NCBI GenBank assembly: GCA_017744365.1 | Contig: JAGIBL010000005.1 | Coordinates: 228,411-292,410, forward strand | Length of the DNA stretch: 64,000 nucleotides | Source: Nocardioidaceae bacterium | GTDB lineage: Bacteria; Actinomycetota; Actinomycetes; Propionibacteriales; Nocardioidaceae | Direction of reading: 5' to 3' | Part shown: piece after piece, positions 47,423 through 56,536 of the stretch | Position numbering within the stretch: the stretch's first letter is position 1 | How the letters are laid out: each line of letters opens with the position of its first letter | Translations under genes and position numbers: made by a program | Notes under the pieces: model-generated | What the model was told of the DNA's origin: nothing | What the model saw: only the letters and a program-made list of their open reading frames with translations | Database searches by the model: none

Positions 47423-48382
47423 ATGACGATCTCTGCTGCTGACGAACGAGGCCGGGGAGGGGCTGCCGCGCGACACCCCGGCGCGGCGATCCGGCTGGCG
47501 GGCGTGACCAAGGACTTCGGGAGCGTGCACGCGGTCCGGGGCATCGACCTGACCATCCAGCCCGGCGAGGTGGTGGCGTTCCTGGGGCCGAACGGCGCCG
47601 GCAAGACCACCACCATCGACATGATGCTCGGGCTCTCCCGGCCGACGAGCGGCGAGGTGAGCGTGCTGGGCCTGGAGCCGCGCGAGGCGATCGCCCGCGG
47701 GCTGGTCTCCGCGGTGATGCAGACCGGGGGCCTGCTCAAGGACATCACCGTGCGCGAGACAGTGGCCTACACCGCGAGTCTGTTCGCCGACACCCGCGGC
47801 GTGGACGAGGTGCTCGCGGACGCGGGCATCGCCGGCATCGCCGACCGCAAGGTGGCCAAGTGCTCGGGTGGCGAGCAGCAGCGGCTCCGGTTCGCGATGG
47901 CGCTGCTCTCCGACCCGGCGCTGCTGCTCCTCGACGAGCCGACCACCGGGATGGACGTCGAGGGGCGCCGTACGTTCTGGTCCGCGATCCGCGCCGACGC
48001 CGCGCGCGGTCGGACGGTCCTGTTCGCGACCCACTACCTGGAGGAGGCCGACCAGTACGCCGACCGGATCGTGCTCGTCAGCCAGGGCCGGATCGTCGCC
48101 GACGGCACCGGAGCCGAGATCAAGGCGCTCGCCTCCGGCCGGACCGTGCGCGCCACCCTGCCGGGCGCCGACGCCGACGCGCTGAGCCGGATCCCCGGCG
48201 TCGACGCGGTCGAGCTGCGCGGGGACGCGGTCATCGTGCACACCAAGGACAGCGACGGGCTCGCCCGGCACCTGCTGACCTCGACGAGCGCCCGCGACCT
48301 GGAGATCACCGCCAAGGGCATCGAAGAGGCGTTCCTGAGCCTGACCAGCAACGAAACCAGCAACGAAGGAGCACGAGCATGA
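47423..48382 (+). CDS. ABC transporter ATP-binding protein
   Basis: The 319-residue nucleotide-binding subunit has Walker A GPNGAGKTTT, the signature CSGGEQQR, Walker B LLLLDEPTTG and the switch H in FATHYLEE. Its C-terminal extension is typical of drug/antibiotic exporters (DrrA type). The signature has Cys in place of the usual Leu. GGAGGGTGAG precedes ATG 47423. A TGACATTTGTCA dyad at 47352-47363 could be an operator. It is the first gene of a four-gene operon, each overlapping by 4 bases. Confidence 0.9.
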   Translation: MTISAADERGRGGAAARHPGAAIRLAGVTKDFGSVHAVRGIDLTIQPGEVVAFLGPNGAGKTTTIDMMLGLSRPTSGEVSVLGLEPREAIARGLVSAVMQTGGLLKDITVRETVAYTASLFADTRGVDEVLADAGIAGIADRKVAKCSGGEQQRLRFAMALLSDPALLLLDEPTTGMDVEGRRTFWSAIRADAARGRTVLFATHYLEEADQYADRIVLVSQGRIVADGTGAEIKALASGRTVRATLPGADADALSRIPGVDAVELRGDAVIVHTKDSDGLARHLLTSTSARDLEITAKGIEEAFLSLTSNETSNEGARA

Positions 48383-49161
48383 GCACCATCGACGTGAACG
48401 CCCGCCGGGCCCCCGCGCTCGGCGGCTTCAACCTGACGATGCTGGCCATCGAGTTCCGCCGCGTGCTGCGCAACCGCCGCGCGGTGATCTTCACCCTGAT
48501 CATGCCGGTGCTGCTCTACCTGGTCATCGGCACCAACAGCACCTACGCCAACGACCGCGAGGGCAGCGGCAACGTCTCGGCGTACATCCTCATCAGCATG
48601 GCCGCGTACGGCGCCGTGCTGGCCTCGACCAGCGGCGGTGCGATGGTGGCCGTCGAGCGGGCCCTGGGCTGGTCCCGCCAGCTGCGGCTGACCCCGCTCG
48701 CGCCGGTCGCCTACATCACCGTGAAGTCGCTGGTCGCGCTGCTCCTCGGCCTCGGCTCGGTCGTCGCGGTCAACATCGCCGGCGCGATCAGCGGCAAGCC
48801 GGACATGCCACTGCACGTGTGGATCGCGGCGGCGGTCATCGCCTGGGCAGGCTCGATCGTCTTCGGCGCCTTCGGCCTGTTCATGGGCTACCTGCTGCCC
48901 AGCGAGAACGTGATGCAGGTGCTCGGCCCGGTGCTCGCCGGCCTGGCCGCGATCGGCGGGCTCTGGTTCCCGATCAAGGACGGCACCGTGCTGGGTCACA
49001 TCTCCTCGGTGACCCCGATCTACGGGCTCGCCAACCTCGCTCGCTGGCCCCTGTACGGCGGCGCCCCGCACCTGGCCTGGGTGGTCAACCTGGTCTTCTG
49101 GCTCGTCGTCTTCGTCGCCGGCGCGGCGTGGCGGATGAGCAAGGACACCGCGCGCGTGTGA
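48379..49161 (+). CDS. ABC-2 type transporter permease
   Basis: The 260-residue membrane protein has six predicted helices and ABC-2 features (FRRVLRNRRAVIFTLIMPVLLYLV at the N-terminus, ALGWSRQLRLTPLAPVAYI loop, SSVTPIYGLANLARWP near the end). It is the membrane partner of the preceding ATPase, probably exporting an antibiotic, lipid or peptide. The substrate is unknown. Confidence 0.88.
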   Translation: MSTIDVNARRAPALGGFNLTMLAIEFRRVLRNRRAVIFTLIMPVLLYLVIGTNSTYANDREGSGNVSAYILISMAAYGAVLASTSGGAMVAVERALGWSRQLRLTPLAPVAYITVKSLVALLLGLGSVVAVNIAGAISGKPDMPLHVWIAAAVIAWAGSIVFGAFGLFMGYLLPSENVMQVLGPVLAGLAAIGGLWFPIKDGTVLGHISSVTPIYGLANLARWPLYGGAPHLAWVVNLVFWLVVFVAGAAWRMSKDTARV

Positions 49162-50276
49162 CTACGGTGACCCTCGTGAGCCAGCACCCGGACCAGCTCG
49201 ACGACCCGCGTCGGTGGGGATCGCTGTTCGCGCTGGTCTGGCTGTTCTACCTGCTCAACCCGCTGGAGGCCGGCTGGGAGAAGCGCGACACCCTGGCCGG
49301 CTGGGTCGGCATCGCGGCGACGGTGGCGTTCGCCCTCGGCTACGCGGCGATCTTCCTGCTGCTGCGGCACCGTCGCGAGGGATCGCCGTTCCGCCTGCCG
49401 ACCCGGCCGGGCGTCGCGGTCGGCGCTCTGGTCGGACTGGCCGCGCTGGGCGTGGTGGTCTGCGCCGCGGTCGGTCAGCCCGGGACCGCGACGGCCGTCT
49501 ACGTCGCGGTCAGCTGCATGATCTGCCTGCCGAGCCGGTACGCCTGGCCGGCCGTCGTGGCGGTCGCCCTCGCGGCGTACGGCGCCGGGCTGGTCGTCGC
49601 GGGCTGGCACGAGGACCGCGGCATCCTGTTCGGCACCCTCGTGGCGGCGCTGGCGATCTGGGGCATCGCCCAGGCGATCAACCGGAACGTCGAGGTGCTC
49701 AAGGTCCGCGAGGAGAACGCCCGGCTCGCGCTGGAGGACGAGCGCAACCGGTTCGCCCGCGACCTGCACGACATCCTGGGCCACTCGCTGACCGTCATCA
49801 CCGTCAAGGCCGAGCTCGCCCAGAAGCTGCTCGGCGTCGACCTGGAGCGTGCCAAGAACGAGGTCGCCGACCTCGAGCGGCTCTCGCGCGACGCGCTCGC
49901 CGACGTACGCCGCGCCGTCGAGGGCTACCGCGAGCTCACCCTGCCCGGCGAGCTCGCCCGGGCCCGGATGGCGCTGCAGGCCGCCGAGATCGAGGCCGAC
50001 CTGCCGAACTCGACCGACGACGTGCCCGGTGACCTGCGCGAGCTGTTCGCCTGGACGGTCCGTGAGGGCGTCACCAACGTGATCCGGCACTCCGGCGCGC
50101 GGCGGTGCACGGTCCGGCTGAGCGCGACCAGCGCCGAGGTCGCCGACGACGGCCGCGGCTCGGACGGCGTGCCGGGCAACGGGCTGACCGGCCTGCGCGA
50201 ACGCGCCGCCGTGGTCGGCGCGACCGTGGTCATCCGCGCCCTGGACCCCGGCTTCTCCCTCAAGGTGGTCGCATGA
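49158..50276 (+). CDS. sensor histidine kinase (DesK-like)
   Basis: The 372-residue kinase has about five membrane helices in the first 190 residues, a coiled linker (NVEVLKVREENARLALEDERNRF), the HisKA_3 phosphorylation site ARDLHDILGHSL, and a short ATPase domain (REGVTNVIRHS, GNGLTGLRER). GTG 49158 overlaps the permease stop. Two later GTG codons (49173 region) are possible starts. The DesK group senses membrane state or envelope stress; with the linked ABC exporter this suggests a membrane-stress or antibiotic response. Confidence 0.88.
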   Translation: MTTVTLVSQHPDQLDDPRRWGSLFALVWLFYLLNPLEAGWEKRDTLAGWVGIAATVAFALGYAAIFLLLRHRREGSPFRLPTRPGVAVGALVGLAALGVVVCAAVGQPGTATAVYVAVSCMICLPSRYAWPAVVAVALAAYGAGLVVAGWHEDRGILFGTLVAALAIWGIAQAINRNVEVLKVREENARLALEDERNRFARDLHDILGHSLTVITVKAELAQKLLGVDLERAKNEVADLERLSRDALADVRRAVEGYRELTLPGELARARMALQAAEIEADLPNSTDDVPGDLRELFAWTVREGVTNVIRHSGARRCTVRLSATSAEVADDGRGSDGVPGNGLTGLRERAAVVGATVVIRALDPGFSLKVVA

Positions 50277-50881
50277 GCATCCGGCTGCTGCTCGCTGACG
50301 ACCAGGCTCTGGTCCGCGGCGCCCTCTCCGCGCTGCTCAACCTCGAACCCGACCTCGAGGTGGTTGCCGAGGTCGGAGCCGGGGACGAGGTCGTCGAGGC
50401 CGCGCGGCGCACGCAGCCGGACGTGGCCCTGCTCGACGTCGAGATGCCGGGCATGGACGGGATCGCGGCCGCGGCCGCCCTGCGCGCCGAGCTGCCCGGC
50501 GTACGGGTGCTCATCGTGACCACCTTCGGGCGCCCCGGCTTCCTGCGCCGCGCGCTCCAGGCCGGCGCCTCCGGGTTCGTCGTCAAGGACACCCCGGCCG
50601 CGGCCCTGGCCGACGCCGTACGACGGGTGCACGCCGGCTTGCGGGTGGTCGACCCGGTCCTCGCCGCCGACAGCCTGGTCGCGGGGGAGTCGCCGCTGAC
50701 CGCGCGCGAGACCGACGTGCTCCGGGCAGCGAAGGACGGCGCCGCGGTCGCGACGATCGCGCAGCGGCTCTTCCTCTCCGAGGGCACCGTGCGCAACCAT
50801 CTGTCGGCCGCGATTGGCAAGACCGGGGCAGCCAACCGCGCGGAAGCGGTGCTGATCGCCACCGACAACGGCTGGCTATAG
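50273..50881 (+). CDS. NarL/FixJ-type response regulator (DesR-like)
   Basis: The 202-residue protein has a receiver domain with acidic pocket ADD, phosphoacceptor Asp in VALLDVEMPGMDG and Lys in VVKDTPAA, then a LuxR-type helix-turn-helix (LTARETDVLRAAKDGAAVATIAQRLFLSEGTVRNHLS). It is coupled to the kinase by ATGA. Its probable target is the promoter of the ABC operon. Confidence 0.92.
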   Translation: MSIRLLLADDQALVRGALSALLNLEPDLEVVAEVGAGDEVVEAARRTQPDVALLDVEMPGMDGIAAAAALRAELPGVRVLIVTTFGRPGFLRRALQAGASGFVVKDTPAAALADAVRRVHAGLRVVDPVLAADSLVAGESPLTARETDVLRAAKDGAAVATIAQRLFLSEGTVRNHLSAAIGKTGAANRAEAVLIATDNGWL

Positions 50882-50891
50882 CCTCGGGCGC

Positions 50892-52145
50892 GTGACCTGG
50901 GACGAGCTCTACGACGAGGCGGCCCGCGCGCGCCTGGTCGAGGAGCCGGCCAAGCGGGTGCCGGCCCCGGTGCGCACGCCGTTCGAGCGCGACCGGGCCA
51001 GGGTGGTGCACTCGGCCTCGCTGCGCCGGCTCGCCGCGAAGACCCAGGTGCTCGGCCCGCAGATCGACGACTTCGTCCGCAACCGGCTCACCCACAGCCT
51101 CGAGGTCGCCCAGGTGGCCCGCGACATGGCGCACCCGCTCGGCTGCCACCCCGACCTCGCCGAGACCGCGGCGCTCGCGCACGACCTCGGGCACCCGCCG
51201 TTCGGCCACAACGGCGAGGCCGCGCTGGACGTGCTCGCCAAGGACTGCGGCGGCTTCGAGGGCAACGCCCAGACGCTGCGGATCCTGACCCGGCTCGAGG
51301 CCAAGTCGGTCGACGCGGACGGCCGCTCGATCGGGCTCAACCTGACCCGCGCGACCCTGGACGCCTGCACCAAGTACCCCTGGGCGCGCCCGGCGACAGG
51401 CGGCAAGTTCGGGGTCTACGCCGACGACCTGCCGGTCTTCACCTGGATGCGCGCCGATGCCCCCGCGGATCGGCGCTGCCTGGAGGCGCAGGTGATGGAC
51501 CTCGCCGACGACGTGGCCTACTCGGTGCACGACCTGGAGGACGGCGTCGTCGGCGGGCACATCGACCTGGCCGCGCTGGACCGGGCCGACGAGCTGGCCG
51601 GGGTCTGGGAGACCGTGCGCGACTGGTACCTGCCCACCGCGAGCGACGACGACCTGACCGCGGCTCTCGCCCGGGTGCGGGCGGTCGGGCGCTGGCCGCG
51701 GGCGTCGTACGACGGAAGCCGTGCCGCCCTCGCACAGCTGAAGAACCTCACCAGCGACCTCATCGGCGTCTTCTGCGGCAGCGTGCACACCGCCACCCGG
51801 GACGCGTACGGCGAGGGCCCGCTGGCCCGCTACGGCGCCGGTCTGGTCGTGCCCGCGGAGACCGCCCACGAGATCGCCGTGCTCAAGGGGATCGCGGCCC
51901 ACTACGTGATGCGGGCGCAGAGCCGGATGGAGCTGATGTCACGGCAGCGCGAGCTGCTCGCCGACCTGTTCGAGGCGCTGGTCGACTCCGACGGAGAGGC
52001 GCTCGACCCGGCCCTCCGCGCCGACTTCGCCGAGGCCCCGGACGACGCCGCGCGGACCCGCGTCGTCGTCGACCAGATCGCCTCGCTGACCGACGCCAGC
52101 GCGATCTCCTGGCACGCGCGCCTGGTCGCCCCGCGAAGGACCTGA
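50892..52145 (+). CDS. dgt: deoxyguanosinetriphosphate triphosphohydrolase-like protein
   Basis: The 417-residue HD-domain dNTPase has RNRLTHSLEVAQVAR, the HD pair in LAHDLGHPPFGHNGE and DLADDVAYSVHDLED. The enzyme cleaves dNTPs to nucleosides and triphosphate and limits dNTP pools. Placement before dnaG is usual in actinobacteria. GTG 50892 lies 7 bases after TAGCCT (50879-50884), suggesting a leaderless message. Confidence 0.92.
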   Translation: MTWDELYDEAARARLVEEPAKRVPAPVRTPFERDRARVVHSASLRRLAAKTQVLGPQIDDFVRNRLTHSLEVAQVARDMAHPLGCHPDLAETAALAHDLGHPPFGHNGEAALDVLAKDCGGFEGNAQTLRILTRLEAKSVDADGRSIGLNLTRATLDACTKYPWARPATGGKFGVYADDLPVFTWMRADAPADRRCLEAQVMDLADDVAYSVHDLEDGVVGGHIDLAALDRADELAGVWETVRDWYLPTASDDDLTAALARVRAVGRWPRASYDGSRAALAQLKNLTSDLIGVFCGSVHTATRDAYGEGPLARYGAGLVVPAETAHEIAVLKGIAAHYVMRAQSRMELMSRQRELLADLFEALVDSDGEALDPALRADFAEAPDDAARTRVVVDQIASLTDASAISWHARLVAPRRT

Positions 52146-52178
52146 CACATCTCCCGCCGCCACCGCGTCGAAGAGGGT

Positions 52179-52673
52179 GTGAGTGACTTCGAGGCGTTCG
52201 CGCTGGCCCGCGCGGCCGGGCTGTACCGGTCCGCGTGGCTGCTGTGCGGGGACCACCACGCCGCCGAGGACCTGGTCCAGGAGACGCTGGCGCGCGCGTA
52301 CTCCCGCTGGGACCGGGTCAGCGGCGCGGACAACCCCGACGCCTACGTGCAGACGGTGCTGTTCCGGACCTTCGTGACCGGACGGCGCCGGCTCAGCGCG
52401 GGCGAGGTACCGATCCCCGAACCTCCGGAGCGGGCAGCGTCCGCGCACGACCACGACGTGCGGATGACGCTGCTCGACGCTCTCGGCGACCTGCCGCGCG
52501 CGGACCGGGCGGTGCTGGTGATGCGGTACCTGCTCGACCTCGACGTCGCCTCGGTCGCCGACCGCCTCGGTGTCAGCGAGAACGCCGTGCGCAGCCGTGG
52601 CTCCCGGGCACTGGCCCGGGTCCGCGAGCGTCTCGGCGCCGACTTCCTCAGCACGACAGGAGACCCGCGATGA
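52179..52673 (+). CDS. SigE-family ECF RNA polymerase sigma factor
   Basis: The 164-residue factor has region 2 (FALARAAGLYRSAWLLCGDHHAAEDLVQETLARAYSRW) and region 4 (ALGDLPRADRAVLVMRYLLDLDVASVADRLGVSENAVRSRGSRAL). It starts at GTG 52179. The next gene overlaps by 4 bases and encodes a membrane protein that could be its anti-sigma factor. This is a second factor of the same family as the one at 33821-34372. Confidence 0.88.
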   Translation: MSDFEAFALARAAGLYRSAWLLCGDHHAAEDLVQETLARAYSRWDRVSGADNPDAYVQTVLFRTFVTGRRRLSAGEVPIPEPPERAASAHDHDVRMTLLDALGDLPRADRAVLVMRYLLDLDVASVADRLGVSENAVRSRGSRALARVRERLGADFLSTTGDPR

Positions 52674-53377
52674 ACGACATGACCGACCTGCTGGAGCGCG
52701 CTTCCGACGACCTGCTCCCCGACGTGCCGGCCCTGGTCGCCGGCGGGATCGCCCGCGGCCGGACGCTGCGGCGCCGTCGCCGTCTGGGCATCGCGGCCGG
52801 AGCGCTGAGCGGGGTTGCCGCGGTGGGCGTCGGGGCACTCCTGGTTCCCTCGTACGTCGGCGGCCCACCCTCCGCGGACGAGGTCCCGGTGACGACCCAG
52901 CCGGCAGCGCCGTCCGCTCCGGGCCTTCCGGCCCGGCTGACCTTGACGCTCCCGGCCGGCGTCGGGCCGGCTCGGGTCACGCTGATCCGGTCCTGGGGCA
53001 GCGAGGCGGAAGGCTTCCGCGCGGCCGCGTGGACGGTGACCCCACGCGGAGGAGCGGGCGCAGGGCGGGTCGAGGTGCTGGTCGAGCGCACCTCGAACCC
53101 CAAGGCCCCGAAGAGCTGTGCCGAGGACCCGACGCCGTGCAGCCGCCGCCCCGACGGCTCCTACGTGAGCGGCTTCACCGCCGCCGAGCCCCTGTCCGGT
53201 GGTGGGGACTCGGACATCGTCGGGGCGCACACCTCGCTGTGGACGCCGGACGGTCTGCACGTCACCGCGACGGCCTACAACGCGCTCGGGGAGAAGGACA
53301 CCCGCGCGACCAGGAAGGACCCGGTGCTCGACCAGGCCCAGCTGGCCGACGTCGTACGGGCCCTCGCCGGGCGCTAG
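52670..53377 (+). CDS. membrane protein, putative anti-sigma partner
   Basis: The 235-residue protein has a short cytoplasmic part (DLLERASDDLLPDVPALVAGGIARGRTLRRRRR), one membrane helix (LGIAAGALSGVAAVGVGALLVP) and an extracytoplasmic domain with one Cys pair (SCAEDPTPC). Topology and coupling to the sigma gene suggest regulation of that sigma, but there is no recognisable anti-sigma zinc motif. No family is assigned. ACAGGAGA precedes ATG. Confidence 0.7.
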   Translation: MNDMTDLLERASDDLLPDVPALVAGGIARGRTLRRRRRLGIAAGALSGVAAVGVGALLVPSYVGGPPSADEVPVTTQPAAPSAPGLPARLTLTLPAGVGPARVTLIRSWGSEAEGFRAAAWTVTPRGGAGAGRVEVLVERTSNPKAPKSCAEDPTPCSRRPDGSYVSGFTAAEPLSGGGDSDIVGAHTSLWTPDGLHVTATAYNALGEKDTRATRKDPVLDQAQLADVVRALAGR

Positions 53378-53634
53378 AAGCGGGTCGTCGTGGGGAACGG
53401 CTCCTGGCCGTTCATCCCCGGCAGGTGCTCCTTGGCCTTCTCGGCCGCCTTCTCCGCGACGTGCCGCGCCTGGACCCGGGCGGTGTCGGCCGCGTGGTGG
53501 GCCGCCTGCTGCACGTGCGGGTCGTCCTTGACCCGGATGAACAGCCGTCGGATCTGCTCGTAGCGCTCGCGCCCGGCGCGGGCACCGAGGACGTACCCGG
53601 CGGCGAACCCGCCCAGGATCAGAAGTCTCTTCAT
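53374..53634 (-). CDS. YtxH-like small membrane protein
   Basis: The 86-residue protein has an N-terminal helix (LLILGGFAAGYVLGARAG) followed by RERYEQIRR and a long Ala/Lys/Glu-rich helix (AADTARVQARHVAEKAAEKAKEH). This is the layout of YtxH-type small envelope proteins, which have no known biochemical role. GGAGG lies just before ATG 53634. It is divergent from dnaG and overlaps the convergent upstream gene by 4 bases. Confidence 0.75.
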   Translation of the reverse strand: MKRLLILGGFAAGYVLGARAGRERYEQIRRLFIRVKDDPHVQQAAHHAADTARVQARHVAEKAAEKAKEHLPGMNGQEPFPTTTRF

Positions 53635-53709
53635 GTCTGCACCTCCACCCGGCTCTTACCCGGCGCCGAGCCGATCCACTCCTCGCGCCCGGGCGTCGGT
53701 ACGCCGAAC

Positions 53710-53715
53710 TACACT
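53710..53715 (+). promoter_or_regulatory. -10 box of dnaG
   Basis: TACACT ends 7 bases before GTG 53723, the codon where DnaG homology begins. No ribosome-binding site is seen, so dnaG is probably read from a leaderless transcript. No clear -35 is visible. Confidence 0.5.
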
Positions 53716-53722
53716 CGCCTCC

Positions 53723-56536
53723 GTGGCGGGCAGGATCAGGGACGAGGACATCGCGACCGTGCGCGAGAAGGCGCGCATCGACGAGGTCATCGGCCAGTAC
53801 GTCACCCTCCGCAACGCCGGCGGCGGCAACCTGAAGGGCCTGTGCCCCTTCCACGACGAACGGTCGCCGTCCTTCAACGTGACACCGGCCCGCGGGATGT
53901 ATCACTGCCTCGCCGGTGAGACGGAGGTGCTCACCTGGGACGGGCCGCGGCCGATCCGCGAGCTCGCCGGGGGGACGCACCGCATCCTCGGAAGCCGTGC
54001 GGACTGGGTCGAGGCCCCCTTCAAGTCGTACGGCGTGCAGCCGCTGCTCAAGATCACCCTGACCCGCAACCGCCAGGTCAAGGAGATCCACGCGACCGAC
54101 GAGCACCGCTGGTTCGTCCGTTCCGGGAAGGACCGGTCGACGCGACGGGAGGTGCTCACCAAGAACCTCAAGCCTGGTGACCGCCTTGCCTACACGTACC
54201 CGCGCAACAGCATCCGGCGGACCACGCCGTCGCCGTTCGGGATCGCTCACGGGTTCACCTTCGGCGACGGCACCCGCAACGCCTCGGGATCGGTCGCCCT
54301 GATCTGCCCGCCGAAGGACGCGGCGATGCTCAAGTGGTTCCCCAACAGCGTCACCAGTGCCTCCGGGGACAACCTCCTCGTCCACCACCTGCCACGGTTC
54401 TTCAAGGATCTGCCGAGCCTCGACGAGTCGCACCCCTATCTGTACGGCTGGCTCGCGGGCTACTTCGCGGCGGACGGCTGCGTGGCCGCCGACGGGACGG
54501 TCATCCTCAACTCGGCGCACCGGGACAATCTCGAGTTCGTGCGCACGCTGTGCACCCGGCTCGGGATCGCGACGTACGGGATTACCTCGCAGCGCCGTAC
54601 GGGCATCCACGGGATCGAGACCGACCTCCATCGCGTTCACCTCGTCAACGCGGACCTCACCGAGGACTTCTTCCTCCTCGACGAGCATCGGCGGCGCTTC
54701 GCCGAGACCGACAAGAAGTTCGCGCGGCTCGGCTGGGTCGTGCAGTCCGTCGAGGAGACCGACCGGGTCGAGGAGGTCTTCTGCGCGGAGGTGGAGGACG
54801 GCCACGCCTTCACCCTGGTGGACAACATCCTCACCGGGAACTGCTTCGGCTGCGGGGTCGGCGGCGACGTCATCAAGTTCGTCATGGAGCTCGACGGGCT
54901 CGGGTTCACCGAAACGGTCGAGCGGCTCGCGGAGAAGTACGGCGTCGAGCTGCGCTACGAGGACGGCCCCGGGCCGTCGCGGAACAGCGGTGGGCCGCAG
55001 CGCCCCCGGTTGATCGAGGCGCACAAGATGGCGGCGGCGTACTACGCCGAGCAGCTCGCCACCCCCGACGCGATGACGGCGCGACAGTTCCTGGCCAGCC
55101 GCGGCTTCGACAAGGACGCCTCCGAGCACTTCGGGGTCGGCTTCTCCCCGCGCGGCGGCGAGGACCTGACCCGGTACCTGCGCCAGTCCGGGTTCACCGA
55201 CGCCGAGCTGGTCAGCAGCGGGCTCTCCGGGGACAACAACCGTGGCCTCTACGACCGGTTCCGTGGCCGGCTGATGTGGCCGATCCGGGACTCCAGCGGC
55301 GACGTCATCGGCTTCGGCGCCCGGCGCATCTTCGACGACGACCGCATCGAGGCCAAGTACCTCAACACCCCCGAGACGCCGATCTACAAGAAGAGCCAGG
55401 TCCTCTACGGCATCGACCTCGCGCGCCGGGAGATCGCCCGGGCCAGCCAGGCGGTGATCGTCGAGGGCTACACCGACGTGATGGCCTGCCACCTCTCCGG
55501 GGTGCGCACCGCGGTGGCCACCTGCGGGACCGCGTTCGGGGAGGACCACAGCCGGGTGATCCGCCGGCTGCTGCAGGACCACGACGAGTTCCGCGGCGAG
55601 GTGATCTTCACCTTCGACGGCGACGAGGCCGGCCAGAAGGCCGCGCTGCGGGCGTTCGAGGGCGACCAGGCGTTCGCCGGGCAGACCTACGTCGCGGTCG
55701 AGCCGACCGGCAAGGACCCGTGCGATCTGCGGCTGGCGTTCGAGGACCGGTCCGAGGGGGAGGCAGCCGTCCGCGAGCTGGTCGCCCGCCGGGTGCCGCT
55801 GTACCGGTTCGTGCTCGGCAACGTGGTCGGTCGCTACGACCTGGACCGCGCCGACGGCCGCATCGACGCGCTGCGCGAGGCTGCCAAGCTGGTCCGCGCG
55901 ATCCGGGACCGCTCCAAGGTCGACGCGTTCGCTCGCGAGCTGGCCGGGATGCTGGGCATCGACCCCAACGACGTCCAGCGCGAGGTGCGCCGGGCCGCCA
56001 ACCGCGAGCAGGCGACGGCGAGCGGGCCGGCCACCCAGGCCGTCGCGCCGGGCCTGCCGGACCCGCGCGACCCCCGGCTGACCCTGGAGCGCGAGACCCT
56101 CAAGCTGGTGCTGCAGTTCCCGGGCACCATCGCCCCGGCCCTGGCCGAGGTGAGTGACGAGGACTTCACCCATCCGGCCTACCGCGCCGTCTGGGCCGCG
56201 GTCGTCGCCGCCGGCGGGGCCGCCGCCGCCGACAGCCAGTGGGGCGCGCGACTGGCCGACAACGCCCCGCACGAGGCGCTGCGCGCGCTCATCACCGCGC
56301 TGACCGTGGAGGCGGTGCCGACCGCGAAGGAGCCCGGCCCGGACTACGCCGCGGTGCACGTGCACCGGCTGCGCGAGCTGACCGCGCTGCGCCGGATCGC
56401 GGACCTGAAGTCCAAGCTGCAGCGGACCAACCCGCTCGAGCAGGCCGCCGAGTACAACCGGATGTTCGGCGAGCTGGTCGCGCTCGAGCAGCACCGCCGG
56501 ACGCTGCGCGACCTGGCCACGGAGCAGCAGGCGTGA
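53723..56536 (+). CDS. dnaG: DNA primase, interrupted by an intein
   Basis: DnaG makes RNA primers at the replication fork. The 937-residue precursor starts AGRIRDEDIATVREKARIDEV and enters the zinc ribbon (LCPFHDERSPSF). It is broken at GMYHC by a 312-residue intein, then resumes CFGCGVGGD. The mature protein would be 625 residues, the normal length. It carries the RNA polymerase core with Toprim motifs EGYTDVM and FDGDEAGQK, and the C-terminal DnaB-binding domain. Without splicing the zinc site CxxH-CxxC cannot form. GTG 53723 is set by homology and the -10 box; an upstream in-frame ATG (53633) gives unrelated sequence. Confidence 0.95.
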   Translation: MAGRIRDEDIATVREKARIDEVIGQYVTLRNAGGGNLKGLCPFHDERSPSFNVTPARGMYHCLAGETEVLTWDGPRPIRELAGGTHRILGSRADWVEAPFKSYGVQPLLKITLTRNRQVKEIHATDEHRWFVRSGKDRSTRREVLTKNLKPGDRLAYTYPRNSIRRTTPSPFGIAHGFTFGDGTRNASGSVALICPPKDAAMLKWFPNSVTSASGDNLLVHHLPRFFKDLPSLDESHPYLYGWLAGYFAADGCVAADGTVILNSAHRDNLEFVRTLCTRLGIATYGITSQRRTGIHGIETDLHRVHLVNADLTEDFFLLDEHRRRFAETDKKFARLGWVVQSVEETDRVEEVFCAEVEDGHAFTLVDNILTGNCFGCGVGGDVIKFVMELDGLGFTETVERLAEKYGVELRYEDGPGPSRNSGGPQRPRLIEAHKMAAAYYAEQLATPDAMTARQFLASRGFDKDASEHFGVGFSPRGGEDLTRYLRQSGFTDAELVSSGLSGDNNRGLYDRFRGRLMWPIRDSSGDVIGFGARRIFDDDRIEAKYLNTPETPIYKKSQVLYGIDLARREIARASQAVIVEGYTDVMACHLSGVRTAVATCGTAFGEDHSRVIRRLLQDHDEFRGEVIFTFDGDEAGQKAALRAFEGDQAFAGQTYVAVEPTGKDPCDLRLAFEDRSEGEAAVRELVARRVPLYRFVLGNVVGRYDLDRADGRIDALREAAKLVRAIRDRSKVDAFARELAGMLGIDPNDVQREVRRAANREQATASGPATQAVAPGLPDPRDPRLTLERETLKLVLQFPGTIAPALAEVSDEDFTHPAYRAVWAAVVAAGGAAAADSQWGARLADNAPHEALRALITALTVEAVPTAKEPGPDYAAVHVHRLRELTALRRIADLKSKLQRTNPLEQAAEYNRMFGELVALEQHRRTLRDLATEQQA
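53906..54841 (+). other. intein with LAGLIDADG endonuclease domain, inserted in DnaG
   Basis: The 312-residue insertion has every intein block. Block A is CLAGETEVLTWDG with Cys1. Block B has TDEH (T64, H67). LAGLIDADG-like helices are near 112-124 (GIAHGFTFGDGTR) and 179-191 (LYGWLAGYFAADG). Block F is FCAEVEDGHAFTLVDN, and Block G is ILTGN with terminal Asn, followed by extein Cys at 54842. The penultimate residue is Gly, not the usual His. The +1 Cys is the third zinc ligand of the primase ribbon. The second LAGLIDADG helix keeps its acidic residue, so the endonuclease may be active. Confidence 0.93.

Noticed and set aside
53723..56536. Frameshift or assembly insertion in dnaG
   Set aside because: The inserted 936 bases keep frame, have complete intein blocks in order and a normal codon pattern.
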